Positions 24,422 to 34,797 of a stretch of 64,000 nt of DNA are shown here, piece by piece. The number at the start of each line of letters is the position of its first letter. Position 1 is the stretch's first letter. Below the pieces are notes generated by a model that was not told where the DNA came from, ran no database searches, and worked only from the letters and a program-made list of their open reading frames with translations. The position numbers and the translations under genes were made by a program. Origin of the DNA: Hyaloperonospora brassicae (Eukaryota; Oomycota; Peronosporomycetes; Peronosporales; Peronosporaceae); contig CANTFL010000945.1 in the NCBI GenBank assembly GCA_947650285.1, positions 62,001-126,000 on the forward strand, read 5' to 3'.

Positions 24422-25152
24422 ATGGAGCTCGGTTCTCGTATTCCACTTTGGACCTGATTCTATCTACCGACACATTCAAATGACACACATTGCTAATGAG
24501 GTCGCTCTAAAAGCGTGGGCAGGTCTCCAGGTATACCGTATTACTTAATGTATTTTTTTATTTTTCAAGGTGCCATGAGAAGACCATATCAGCTTTTGGT
24601 GTATATTGATTGTTTGATGCTTTCCTGACTACAAAATTTAAATCTATAATTATTTGATGATTTTCTTATCTACCCTGATGTAGTTTTGCAGTAAATTATT
24701 GCTGACATCTGCTGTATAAATTGTGTTCGTACCCTAGGTCGCATCCTTAACGTACAACATTACCGTTTAAGATTTCCACTTCAATTGCAATACGAAATTG
24801 CGTTACTTTACCTTCACATTAAGCATGTGATAGTAGTGCTTAACATGCAAGAAACAACACAATTTAATACAGATAGCTGTGCGTAGAAGCAACGTATGCA
24901 TGTATCTTTCTACATAACGAGTTAAAAGGTCGGTTGTCATGGTACATAACTAATTTCATAGTAAAAAATAACAAGATTCATCTACGCGGCTGAAAAGTAA
25001 AACGCATTAGTCCAGCTCAAACACTTCGTTTTATTTAAGCTTTTTATCCACCAGCTGTATCATTCATCGAGCACCATGTCAGCTTTAGTCAAAAAGAGAA
25101 TAAACATAGAGGTATCGTACGCACCGTTATAAGAATCGCTTCACCGACGCGA
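24422..25152. other. Spacer between gyp-2 and the cysteine-rich gene
   Basis: AT-rich, no recognisable gene. Collinear with 47,973-48,712, with small indels. Confidence 0.6.
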
Positions 25153-25314
25153 TTATTCCGGGCAATGTTTAGAACAGCACTCGCCATCGCCTGGTTCACA
25201 ATCTGGCTCTGAGTGAAGAAGAGTACACTTGTCATAGCACGACGGATCTTGAGCGAAAGCCGACAGGGCTGCAATGGTAGCGGTTGCGATTATAAGCCAG
25301 GCCTTGCAGTTCAT
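25153..25314 (-). CDS. Small cysteine-rich secreted protein (copy 1)
   Basis: A 53-residue protein starting at ATG 25,314. Residues 1-21 are a signal peptide (lysine, then a long Ala/Ile/Leu run ending SAFA). The mature part of about 32 residues has six Cys in the pattern C-x3-C-x8-C-x6-CC-x3-C. The upstream in-frame extension (to 25,560) is rejected because the core promoter lies between it and this ATG. Size, secretion signal and six Cys fit oomycete small cysteine-rich effectors, including the PcF-type class, but family membership is inference. The other copy (48,713) differs by four residues, all in the mature part. An apoplastic role is likely; activity is unknown. Confidence 0.75.
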   Translation of the reverse strand: MNCKAWLIIATATIAALSAFAQDPSCYDKCTLLHSEPDCEPGDGECCSKHCPE

Positions 25315-25352
25315 ATTGAATATAGTGGACTTGGTCGAAGCGTTCTTGGTTC

Positions 25353-25370
25353 GGTAGATTGCAGAATGAC
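25353..25370 (-). promoter_or_regulatory. Oomycete-type core promoter of SCR copy 1
   Basis: The minus strand reads GTCATTCTGCAATCTACC, close to the oomycete initiator plus flanking element (TCATTyynnCAwTTT type). It is about 40-56 bp upstream of the ATG at 25,314, and the same motif is at the same distance in the two other paralogues. Confidence 0.65.
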
Positions 25371-25694
25371 GAACGTGTGGCTGCGAGGAATACAATACGG
25401 CGCCGCGCGCGTGGTGGAGGCCAAATGACGCAGCAGAAATATCCATCCAATCAATGGAATGAAGAAGGTAACATGGACGAACTATGTACATTTGTGGGCA
25501 GAAAAAAATCAGGATTAGTAGGTTGTGACCAGCTGAAACTGCAAGCGTCCATTGGGCCATCTCTCATCTATATCCATCGTTCAGATCCAATAGAGTCGCA
25601 CGCTTTGTTGATATCAAGCCATATGATGGGGGTTCAATATTTGAAATTTTCATTGAAGGCTCTTTGCACCTTCTTGTAAACACAACACTTGCAT

Positions 25695-26299
25695 CAAGAA
25701 ACAAGTTCAAGGCTCAATGTCTGCAATCAGTTGTTTGTGCGAACTTATATCCAGCTACGCCGCGAACGTTGTCGCTACGGCAACGCCAGTTATCGACCGA
25801 TAAAGAAGCCTGCCACCACCAGCGATCTAAATGGGAAAGCGTTGGAGCTGTAGAAATCCACGACTTACTCAGGGTAGACTCTACAAGACAGGGAACAAAC
25901 CGGAAATAAACTAAAATTATAAATCTACACATGTACCCAGCTCGCCACTTTCAATCCGAATAGGCGACCTTGAGATTCTTCTGGAGCATTTCTTCATCTG
26001 CATTCCACAGCTACTCAAGAGCGAATCCGTCGATCGTCCGAATCAATGACAAACATGTCAGCACGATGAAAGAATCGTCCACAGGGTATCCGGCGTCAAG
26101 AGGAGCTACTGGCAGGTCCGCGGAACGCCGCACCGTTTGGGAAGGTGTGACAATGTGTCGCCTTTCTTGCGGTCAGATCCACTGCGAGGTGGCGGGTGAG
26201 CAAAACCGAAAGACGATAATCAGTTGCACGTCTTTTGTCCATTAGCTGAGCACCAGACCGCTCCTTGCGGCATGCAACGTTTTTACCTATGGGTTGCGC
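25695..26299. repeat. 0.6-kb block, left copy flanking the array
   Basis: Repeats at 27,925-28,477 and 49,254-49,806. This copy alone has about 50 bp (near 26,072-26,122, GTCCACAGGGTATCC onward) missing from the other two. No convincing gene; 70-80-codon frames on both strands are unrecognised. Confidence 0.85.
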
Positions 26300-27924
26300 C
26301 ATTTCCCAAATTTTCACGGTTCAGCTCAAGCCAGTCTTTTTCCCTTCGGGGCAGTCACGTCGGAGGGAATCCTCCCCTTGGGGAGCCGACGTGGTCGAAG
26401 ATCTGACGCGGGCACGCTGCACTCGCAGTCGCGGGTGTGGGCGTAGGAGACCGACGGGTCGCGCAAGCGGCCCTAGCAGGGGTGTTTTACGGACTGGAGG
26501 CGTACCCCGCGCCACGTGTCGCCGCTGCGGCGAGCGCACACTCCACGTCAAGGGGCCGCGCAAGCGGCTGAAGGGGGCCACCATCGCAGATGGTTGAGCT
26601 CCTCGGAGAGATATACGGCGGGTTGGCGTTCTCCACGCCACGCAGTCACTTCGGTGATCGCACTCCACGTCGGGGGCCGCGCAAGCGGCTGAAGGATGCC
26701 ACCATCGCAGATGGTTGAGCTCCTCGGAGAGATATACGGCGGGTTGGCGTTCTCCACGCCACGCAGTTACTTCGGTGATCGCACTCCACGTCGGGGGCCG
26801 CGCAAGCGGCTGAAGGGAGCCACCATCGCAGATGGTTGAGCTCCTCGGAGAGATATATGGCGGGTTGGCGTTCTCCACGCCACGCAGTCACTTCGGTGAT
26901 CGCACTCCACGTCGGGGGCCGCGCAAGCGGCTGAAGGATGCCACCATCGCAGATGGTTGAGCTCCTCGGAGAGATATACGGCGGGTTGGCGTTCTCCACG
27001 CCACGCAGTTACTTCGGTGATCGCACTCCACGTCGGGGGCCGCGCAAGCGGCTGAAGGGAGCCACCATCGCAGATGGTTGAGCTCCTCGGAGAGATATAT
27101 GGCGGGTTGGCGTTCTCCACGCCACGCAGTCACTTCGATGATCGCACTCCACGTCGGGGGCCGCGCAAGCGGCTGAAGGGGGCCACCATCGCAGATGGCT
27201 GAGCTCCTCGGAGAGATATATGGCGGGTTGGCGTTCTCCACGCCACGCAGTCACTTCGGTGATCGCACTCCACGTCGGGGGCCGCGCAAGCGGCTGAAGG
27301 GGGCCACCATCGCAGATAGTTGAGCTCCTCGGAGAGATATACGGCGGGTTGGCGTTCTCCACGCCACGCAGTCACTTCGGTGATCGCACTCCACGTCGGG
27401 GGCCGCGCAAGCGGCTGAAGGGGGCCACCATCGCAGATGGTTGAGCTCCTCGGAGAGATATACGGCGGGTTGGCGTTCTCCACGCCACGCAGTTACTTCG
27501 GTGATCGCACTCCACGTCGGGGGCCGCGCAAGCGGCTGAAGGGAGCCACCATCGCAGATGGTTGAGCTCCTCGGAGAGATATATGGCGGGTTGGCGTTCT
27601 CCACGCCACGCAGTCACTTCGGTGTTCGCACTCCACGTCGGGGGCCGCGCAAGCGGTCCTAAAGGGGTTTGTTGCCTTATATGGCAGCATACCCGCGTTG
27701 TACGTGCTGCCGCTCCGGCGGTACGCATGTCCCCAGTCTACTTGGTCGCGCCAGCGGTCATGATTGACTCGTAGTTGGCTTCGGTAGGAGGGTCTCTGAC
27801 CTCGTTGCCGTCGCCCCTGGCTCTACGGAGCCCTTTAGTTGTCGACCCGATACCCGGGCCGTACTTCTTGTCACACTTATCAGTCGTTAGTTATCATAAT
27901 AATGGACGTACTTGACACCACCAC
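26300..27924. mobile_element. GC-rich inserted block carrying the 121-bp array
   Basis: Absent from the otherwise collinear 49.2-kb region. Markedly GC-rich against AT-rich surroundings. The two ends of the block resemble each other: CGCGCAAGCGGcCCTA followed by a GTGyygCCGCTsCGGCG core at 26,461-26,530 and again at 27,648-27,720. The array looks like an expansion between diverged repeats inside one insertion. No transposase or terminal repeats are recognised, so the class is open. Confidence 0.55.
26539..27657. repeat. 121-bp tandem array, about 9.2 units
   Basis: Units starting GCCACCATCGCAGATGG recur exactly every 121 bp at 26,577, 26,698, 26,819, 26,940, 27,061, 27,182, 27,303, 27,424 and 27,545. 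Linked variants (ATACGG/ATATGG, AGTTAC/AGTCAC, GGATGCC/GGGAGCC) alternate, so units 1-2 and 3-4 form a 242-bp higher-order pair and units 8-9 resemble 2-3 or 4-5. Because 121 is not a multiple of 3, the minus strand is open in rotating frames, giving nested ORFs of about 117 codons that begin MENANPPYISPRSS. These are probably not genes. Confidence 0.95.
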
Positions 27925-28477
27925 CAAGAAACAAGTTCAAGGCTCAATGTCTGCAATCAGTTGTTTGTGCGAGCTTATATTCAGCTACGCCGCGAACGTT
28001 GTCGCTACGGCAACGCCAGTTATCGACCGATAAAGAAGCCTGCCACCACCAGCGATCTAAATGGGAAAGCGTTGGAGCTGTAGAAATCCACGACTTACTC
28101 AGGGTAGACTCTACAAGACAGGGAACAAACCGGAAATAAACTAAAATTTTAAACCTACACATGTACCCAGCTCGCCACTATCAATCCGAATAGGCGACCT
28201 TGAGATTCTTCTGGAGACGTTTCTTCATCTGCATTCCACAGCTACTCAAGAGCGAATCCGTCGATCGTCCGAATCAATGACAAACATGTCAGCACGATGA
28301 AAGAACCGCACCGTTTGGGAGGGTGTGACATTGTGTCGCCTCTCTTGCGGTCATATCCACTGCGAGGTGGCGGGTGAGCAAAAACGAAAGACGATAATCA
28401 GTTGCACGTCTTTCGTCCATTGGCTGAGCACCAGACCGCTCCTTGCGGCATGCAGCGTTTTTACCTATGGGTTGCGC

Positions 28478-30174
28478 GTGAGAAACGGGTTTGACCGTAA
28501 TCGGCGGATACTAATCGCTGCATGGATGTGGTCTTTTCGAGCCCATGCAATCTTTCTTAGCATCAAGTGCGGTGTGCAGCGAACAACAACCATATGATGT
28601 TTGGACCTAACGCACACTCGCTCCTATGTCAAAGCCGAAACGATTAAGCAGCGTCGGCACTGTGCCAAGTGCGGCCAGACCCAGTGATAGGTCACATGAA
28701 ACCGACAAGGACACGGTCACGTCTCTTCTCTAGAATCAACAAGACCCCAGGCAAGTCGCACCCCTTTCTGCACGGTAACAGTTGCATGGCAAATATTTCT
28801 TTTGCCGAATCAGCGTACGAGGCGGTAGCTCGGATCGTGCCAAGCGTCAGGATGAGGTGCAGGACGCTCGTCTATGCGCAAAATAAGAGTCCCGACCCTT
28901 CGTGCGACAGCTGGCCACGTCATGGCTACTTCCCGCCGCGGCCATCGTCCCGACGTTTGCATGTCACAGGTGTCAGATGCAGCCGCAAAGTACCTGCTCG
29001 TGACATGTCAAGCTCTGCCTGTCGCGCACCGGCAGCTTCGATTCCCTGTGCGTCGATAGCTCGCACGGCCTCATCGTCGGCCCTCTTGTGGGACTATAGC
29101 AGAAGAGAGGACCTTCCGGCCCACGTGCTCATGGTAGGCAACCCCTGGACTCTGGATCACTAAGGCAGCACGATGACAATACAGCAGTTTGCATGATCAG
29201 GCCCACCACTACTGAAGAGCGACAACAGCAACGTAGCGGAGTCAAGATGTGCTCCTCTCTCCGCTGTCGGTCCAAGTATAGATCAACAAGCCAACATGAA
29301 GTGCCGAGGACTTGTGATGATGCTAAACGCGCCGGGCCCTGGATCTAGCGGCATACTACAAGTTTGGCGGAGGTGCTTCACCGCCACTAACGGCACCTGG
29401 TCGACATCTACGCCTGTGATGCACGCGGCCAGGCTCCGGACCTGTGGAATGCAGCGAAGCCCAATCTCCAAAAGGATTGCTCCTGACGGGGTGAGCGGAT
29501 ACACCCCCGTCGGAAGCGACGCGAAGGTACAAGGAGCACGTCTGCTGTTGAGCCAACGCATACTGTCTGTGACGGCCCTAGATCCATCACGTACGTCACT
29601 AAGTCTCGTTTTAGCGCCGGAAAGTAAAAGAGAAAATGGCGCTGCTTACTACGCTTTGGATACCGCAAACATTCTACGCTGCGAACGAGGCTTTGGAAAC
29701 AGCAGACATTCTACAGCAGACGTTTTGCAACCATTAAAGATTGAATACATTTTCCGTGCCTTTCTTTGTAGTCTCGTCTTGCTGTACCTGTTCGCCTGTC
29801 ACGACTGACAGCCGGGTCGTTCAAGGTGCTGAAAACCTCGTGCGGCGCATCCTGTCAGTCGTGCGCATTTTCGTGGCTCCAATAATTGTGCCTGTGATGT
29901 TCATCAGTGCTATATCTATAACAAATGTGCGAGTCGTGCGTGCTCAGGAATCGAATACGTTCAACTTCACAGAAGTCAGATGCGCGATCGGCATCTGACG
30001 ACCTGACATCAGGGTCTATAGCAGCTCGGGAGTGGAGTGTGCATACTCAAAGACTCACATCGAGACGAACGAACAAACTGTAGAGCTCGCCTTTTGCCTT
30101 CTGATGAAATCGATAAATAAACTATTTCCACGACTTATGTGTTCATCGGCGTATGTCTGCTGCGGCTATAGTTG
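28478..30174. other. Spacer, no confirmed gene
   Basis: Overlapping ORFs on both strands (+ 28,669-29,163, 164 codons; + 29,296-29,808, 170 codons; minus frames at 29,283-29,668) show no family signature, signal peptide or promoter. One plus frame (28,325-28,692) ends RSYVKAETIKQRRHCAKCGQ after an in-frame TGA at about 28,595, and might be a decayed zinc-binding tail. The same content lies at 49,807-51,503. Confidence 0.4.
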
Positions 30175-30373
30175 CTGTTAAAGATCAACCTCATCACCGC
30201 ACTTAATTGATACACTAATGTCCTAATAATACCTCGCGCAAGATCTCGGATTAAATGGTTGACACACGTCGGCCTCCAACAACTGATATGTTATATGATG
30301 TCAGCTTAATGGGACTACATCCCTTGTGTAACTTACACTTGTGTAGACCACGCAGTTGTGTAACCCCGTTACG
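30175..30373 (-). repeat. Truncated 3' LTR of gyp-1 copy b
   Basis: It reads GTAACGGGGTTACACA after a purine tract (GGTGGGGGAGGGC on the minus strand). It follows the full gyp-1 LTR for about 200 bp to GGTTGATCTTTAAC, after which similarity ends. Identical truncation at 51,504-51,702. Confidence 0.65.
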
Positions 30374-30440
30374 CCCTCCCCCACCAGTCTGACGTTTCCA
30401 CAAAACGTCAATCGAATTTTTTCTTCGAAGAGGTCGGTGT

Positions 30441-31869
30441 GTGCTTTTAACCTTGCAATATACTTTAAGCACTAAACAACATAGCATCGCCACCCCACGA
30501 GTCGTCGCCCCTTTTCTTAACCTCAATCTCGATGAGAAGGTGAACTATGGTAGCGATACCAGTGTTTATAATGATGCAGGGACATTGTCCAACCCATTTG
30601 TACCTATGGCAAAGCCTCATACGGCAGCCAATCCCTATGCCGAGCGTGGCGAAGGCAACGTGCCTGTCGCGCAGCATCTAACACCCGTTTTGGGTGATGC
30701 CATCATCACAAACCACTTGATGACCAACACCAGCAGTTTATTTATTAAGAAAAGAGCGCTCAGAGCCATGCGCAGCTTGCTGCGACCCTTGAGAGTCACC
30801 GAAAATATGTGTGTACCTTACCCTAATGTGGAATAACGTATACGCCGAATCGGAGTCCGATCATTGGAAACGTGGGACATTTGTACTGAGGCCACATCTA
30901 CTGAATGGGTTGCGAGCCGACACGCACTTCGCGAGAAGCACCTGGAGCCTTTTTTGACAACCCAGGGTCAATACAAATTATAATTGACACGCAAGTACAA
31001 GGCAAACCGGTTCCACCGATTATGGGTATACCCATCCTCCTCTTCGCAGGCGAATCTCAGGAGAAAGAAGAAAATGCTTTTTTTCGCCACGTGTATCGAA
31101 AACGATGCCTCAGCAGCGTAGTAGCTCTAAGAGCAAGTGTCGATGGGGCAGGCTTTTGTCTAGAACGAAAGTTTCGGTATGACTACGCCAAGCTTAAGGC
31201 CAGAGGCCAGTTGCGGACTTGCACCCAATATGCCCCGGCTGTGACGGCTGATGTGAGTGTTGGTCAAGCGGTGCCCAACTACCCACCTGCTTCCAGCACT
31301 ATTGGTGCGAAACGTTCTTGGTCGCAGGATGGTCCTTGCCGCGATGTTCAAAAACATTTACGGCGTATTTTCAATCCTGCCGAGGGGATGTCTCATACTT
31401 CCATGAGTTTCCGACTCCGGGTACCCTCGCCACTTAACCAGATACTGGTATTGACCCTGACGACGACGTCGTTTCAGGAGTCGCTCCACATGGAACTGGC
31501 GGTTCGCTTGCTCATTGAGCAGCTTCGGTGGAGGTCGTTGTACCGTAGGAGGAGCATGAAAAGATGCTTCTCGAAGTAAGCTGTCTCCGCGAGAACTTGG
31601 GTAAGACCCAAAGTGCGCTCAACGTGACGCAAGATCGTCTTCAGACGGTGGGGTTGGGTATAACTCGGATGAACGCTCATCTTGATACCCTGATTCGGAC
31701 TCAGCAGCCGATGGCAAAGCCATATGTCGCGGCGCAAGCTCCCCCAAGTTCACGTGGGACAGATCCCGATACGGCTAAAGAAAGCCGACATAGAACACAG
31801 GACGTGTGTGCGCGGTTTGCGCGGGAGGTTGAACGTATACGCAAGTCCCTTCTTATCCGGCTACCGTGA
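30441..31869 (+). pseudogene. Antisense reading frame of gyp-1 (copy b)
   Basis: Three consecutive pieces on the strand opposite the element, each in a different frame: 30,441-30,836 (131 codons), 30,905-31,579 (224 codons, ATG) and 31,564-31,869 (101 codons). The first begins about 70 bp inside the 3' LTR; the last is Leu-rich with heptad spacing and lies opposite the linker between the integrase C-terminus and the chromodomain. The first piece shares acidic YGSDT and KKR-AL segments with the diverged copy at 9,000-9,330. No known family is recognised. Confidence 0.5.
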
Positions 31870-33117
31870 ATAGTCCAATGAAGCGCGGACACAACTTCTT
31901 CTTGAAGACAGCGGAAGCTACATTTATAGGTCGGTCGTTAAGATTGAGTAGCACTTGGTCTCCGACCTCATAACGTTCTATCTTAACCTCTGCCTTTGGT
32001 ATCTGATTGTTGTTTCATTGTTTATCTTGGATATCAGCCAATGCGTCACGCACATGTCGTACGTAATACATTCAATCGCGTTGCAAGAAACTTGCTTACC
32101 TGTTTGTGAACAGTAGCATGATTGATATCAGCAAGCCGATCGGCAACTCCTCCCCCACCAATCCCTGAACCACGGAGTGGTAGCGTTAATGGAACGCGAG
32201 GGTGTGTGAGACCATTCACGTAGAACGGTGTGTAGCCGGTAAAGGCATGCACGGTGTTATTCAACGCAAACTCAACGACAGGGAGCATCGAACTCCAACT
32301 GTTTGGAGTTTCAGGGCAAACACTGCGCGAGATGTCACCGATGATGCGATTTACTCGCTCGGTTGGCCATCGGCCCACGAATAAATCGTTGTGAGAATGT
32401 CCAATCATGTACCGAGCACCTTGAAGATGGACTTCCAAAACTTCCCATTGAAACGAGGGTCTCGGTCAGAATTAATTGCCACAGGATAACTTTGTTGTCG
32501 AAACACTCAATCAATAAACAGCGTCGCTGTACCTTCACCATCGATAGAGTCCGGCACCGCCGCTAAATGAGCCATATTGCGCAAACGGTCAACAAAGACC
32601 ACAATACCCGTATTGCCATACAAATCCTTCGGTAAACCGAACAAGAAATCCATGCTGATGGTATCCCAACACCTCTTGGGTACAGGGAAACTAGCTAGCA
32701 GCGATGCCGCGTGAGATGAGGGTTTCAAGCGTTGACACGCTTCACATTTACGCACATAAATGCTGAACCATTTGTAATGTTTAGGCCACCAATAGCACTG
32801 GATAACTGAGCCACAGGTCTTCTCGCGACCGAGATGACCGCTTACCGCAGTATCATGTGCCTCATAAAAAATAGATGCCTCAAATCCTCAGTATGAGGTA
32901 CAACGATACGAGTAATTTCCTCAACATCTGTGATATAGCTCAATGGACCTTGATCTATGTCATATCGATGTGGCCTTACACGTAAACGTGCCGACAATTC
33001 TATGCCTGATTCCTTGAACTCGTCGCTTACACGAGAACGTAGCAGAGCTGCACAGTGTTCATCGTTGGCATATGCTGTACGTATGAGATCAGTGACTGAC
33101 GCCGACATAGTCGTCAC
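31360..33117 (-). pseudogene. gyp-1 integrase-chromodomain pseudogene (copy b)
   Basis: Inverted copy of 6,640-8,400 with the same lesions. Zinc-binding CEACQRLKPS near 32,740, SMDFLFGLPKD near 32,660, lost catalytic Glu block, chromodomain near 31,430-31,500. From 31,435 leftwards the sequence is shared almost exactly with 52,765. Confidence 0.85.
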
Positions 33118-33129
33118 GTGAGCAAAAGC

Positions 33130-34778
33130 TTAGTCAGGTCTATGTGACAGCGCATCAGCCAAAGCATAATGCTTTCCCGGCTTCGACTTCACCTCGAAGT
33201 TATACCTGGCAAAAAAGAAAGAGAGCCAACGAGCCATTCTCTGAGAGAGATGAGGCGTCTGGGTCACAGTGCGTAGTGAAGCATGATCTGTATAGATCAC
33301 AAACGTCGTAGAGCCAAGCATATGGGCTCCATATTTGACGAGAGCATACTTCATTGCAAGCAGCTCTTTGTCATGAACTGGATAGTTCTTTTCAGCAGCT
33401 TTCATCTGGTGGGACTCAAACGCAATGACGCGTTCCCATCAATCAGCTTCTGGTTCCAACACAGCACTGCCTATGGCAAAGTCAGATGCGTCACAGAAGA
33501 CATTTAAAGGCCAATCAGGATAGGTCAAAGCCAGGATTGACACATGAAGAAGACTCTCCTTAACTTCTTGAAAGCATCATGCTCGGTGCTAGTTCAGCGC
33601 CACTCCACATCCTTTTTAAGGTGATTGGATAATGGCCGAGCTATTTCTGCGTAATTCTCACTGTACTTGTGCAATTAATTTGCAGGCTAAGCCACTTACA
33701 TAAGTCCTTTTGATTCTTAGAAACCGTTCAATCAACTATGGCTTTCACCTTAGCGGGATACGCTCGAAGGCCTCGCTTCCCAAAAAAGCACCCTAAAAAG
33801 GGAATCTCTTCTGCACCAAAGATGCACTTAAAGGCATTGGCGTAAAGCTTATTTGTGCGCATGCAATCGAGCACTGCTCGTAAATAATGAATGTGATTAT
33901 CCACATCTAACCGACCGTTCATAACACAACTATGGACGAAGATGTCATAGAAGTACGGCTGTGTATGGCCTCGATGAGGTCTGAGCAATTGCGTTGCAAG
34001 ATAATTGAATGTAGCCGGGGCATTTGATAACCCTTGCGGCATCACAAGCCACTCCCAGAGATTTATGCCTTGTGACCCCTCAGACCTCCCGGGGGTGATC
34101 TGTGAGTACCGCGGCTCGGTTTGAACTCGCCAGGGGCCCACACCCCTCATTACACTATGGGGCTTTTCGGATAGTAGGGCCTCCAGCCCACCCAACTATC
34201 ACACTCCCTTCGGTGCGGGTTGGCAGGGCGGCCACCCATTGGGTGGTTGCTCGTCATATTTGTTAGCCTATCTCCGGCGCCCTGTAATCGAACCCCCCTC
34301 CAGGATATCGATCCAGGTACCTCCCGGTCCCAGCTCCAGCGGTCTACCACTCGGCCACTGGGGTCGGTCAAGCCACGCCCAGAGCATACCTCTTAAAGTG
34401 CTGACCGGTGTTAGTGGAATATCACTCTATCGCATGGGCAGTTGATAATAACCATCGACTAAGTCGAGCGAACTGTACATTGTACATTCCACTATATTGT
34501 TCTGAACAACATACTTTCTATAGATGTGTGTCTGAACCGGGATGGCGGCCGCATTAGGCTTATTGTAAGAATGAAAAATGCGTCACTTTCCACTTTCTTT
34601 CTGACACAAATGTCGATATATAATGGAGAGATTTGCCTTCATGACCCATTACCTTCGCGTGCTTTACACGAAAGAAGTCGTCAATGACGCCACATTGTTC
34701 CTTCGGTAAATTCCACTGCCGTGTTACACGGTATTTAGTTCCAGGAACCAAGTCAATTTCATGACGTACACCTCTATC
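33130..34778 (-). pseudogene. gyp-1 RT-RNase H pseudogene (copy b)
   Basis: Inverted copy of 4,980-6,627, including the defective YFYD catalytic motif, the SINE and the same stop positions. The sequence at the SINE's inner edge differs slightly from copy a (CAAGGCATAAAT against CACACGGCATAAAT). Confidence 0.9.
34061..34369 (-). mobile_element. Duplicated copy of the RT-inserted SINE
   Basis: 309 bp, reverse complement of 5,389-5,697, between the targets AAGCCACTCCCAGAG (34,046-34,060) and AAGCCACGCCCAGAG (34,370-34,384). It moved with the arm and is not an independent insertion. Confidence 0.85.
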
Positions 34779-34797
34779 TCAGCGTAAGAAGGACGGG

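Larger units (their letters stand above)
19640..25694. repeat. Left block of direct duplication, copy 1
   Basis: Collinear with 43,190-49,253 at an offset of about 23,559. It contains truncated gyp-2 and the cysteine-rich gene. Substitutions are clearly more frequent here than in the right block (27,925-31,435), so the two blocks have different histories. Confidence 0.9.
27925..31435. repeat. Right block of direct duplication, copy 1
   Basis: Matches 49,254-52,765 at a constant offset of 21,329 from at least 28,325 to 31,435, so there are no indels in 3.1 kb and only a handful of substitutions. It ends abruptly inside the antisense frame opposite the gyp-1 chromodomain. This copy is much younger than the left block. 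Confidence 0.95.

Noticed and set aside
25153..25560. 135-residue protein as the full-length product
   Set aside because: The upstream 82 codons lie before and across the core promoter motif. The internal ATG at 25,314 gives a clean signal peptide and matches the third paralogue.
26539..27657. CRISPR array
   Set aside because: Repeats are contiguous 121-bp units without spacers, in a eukaryotic retroelement context.
26321..27728. Series of about 117-codon minus-strand ORFs spaced 121 bp apart, as a repeat-protein gene family
   Set aside because: They are the frame-rotated readings of one tandem array; each is offset by one unit and has no signal peptide, promoter or recognisable domain.
28669..29808. 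Two plus-strand ORFs (164 and 170 codons) as host genes
   Set aside because: Identical at 49,998-51,137 only because of recent duplication; overlapping minus frames are similarly open, and no domain or promoter is visible.
29573..29811. Solo copia-like LTR beginning TGTGACGG and ending GACTGACA
   Set aside because: Only the TG...CA ends suggest it; no target duplication, related copy or internal element was found.
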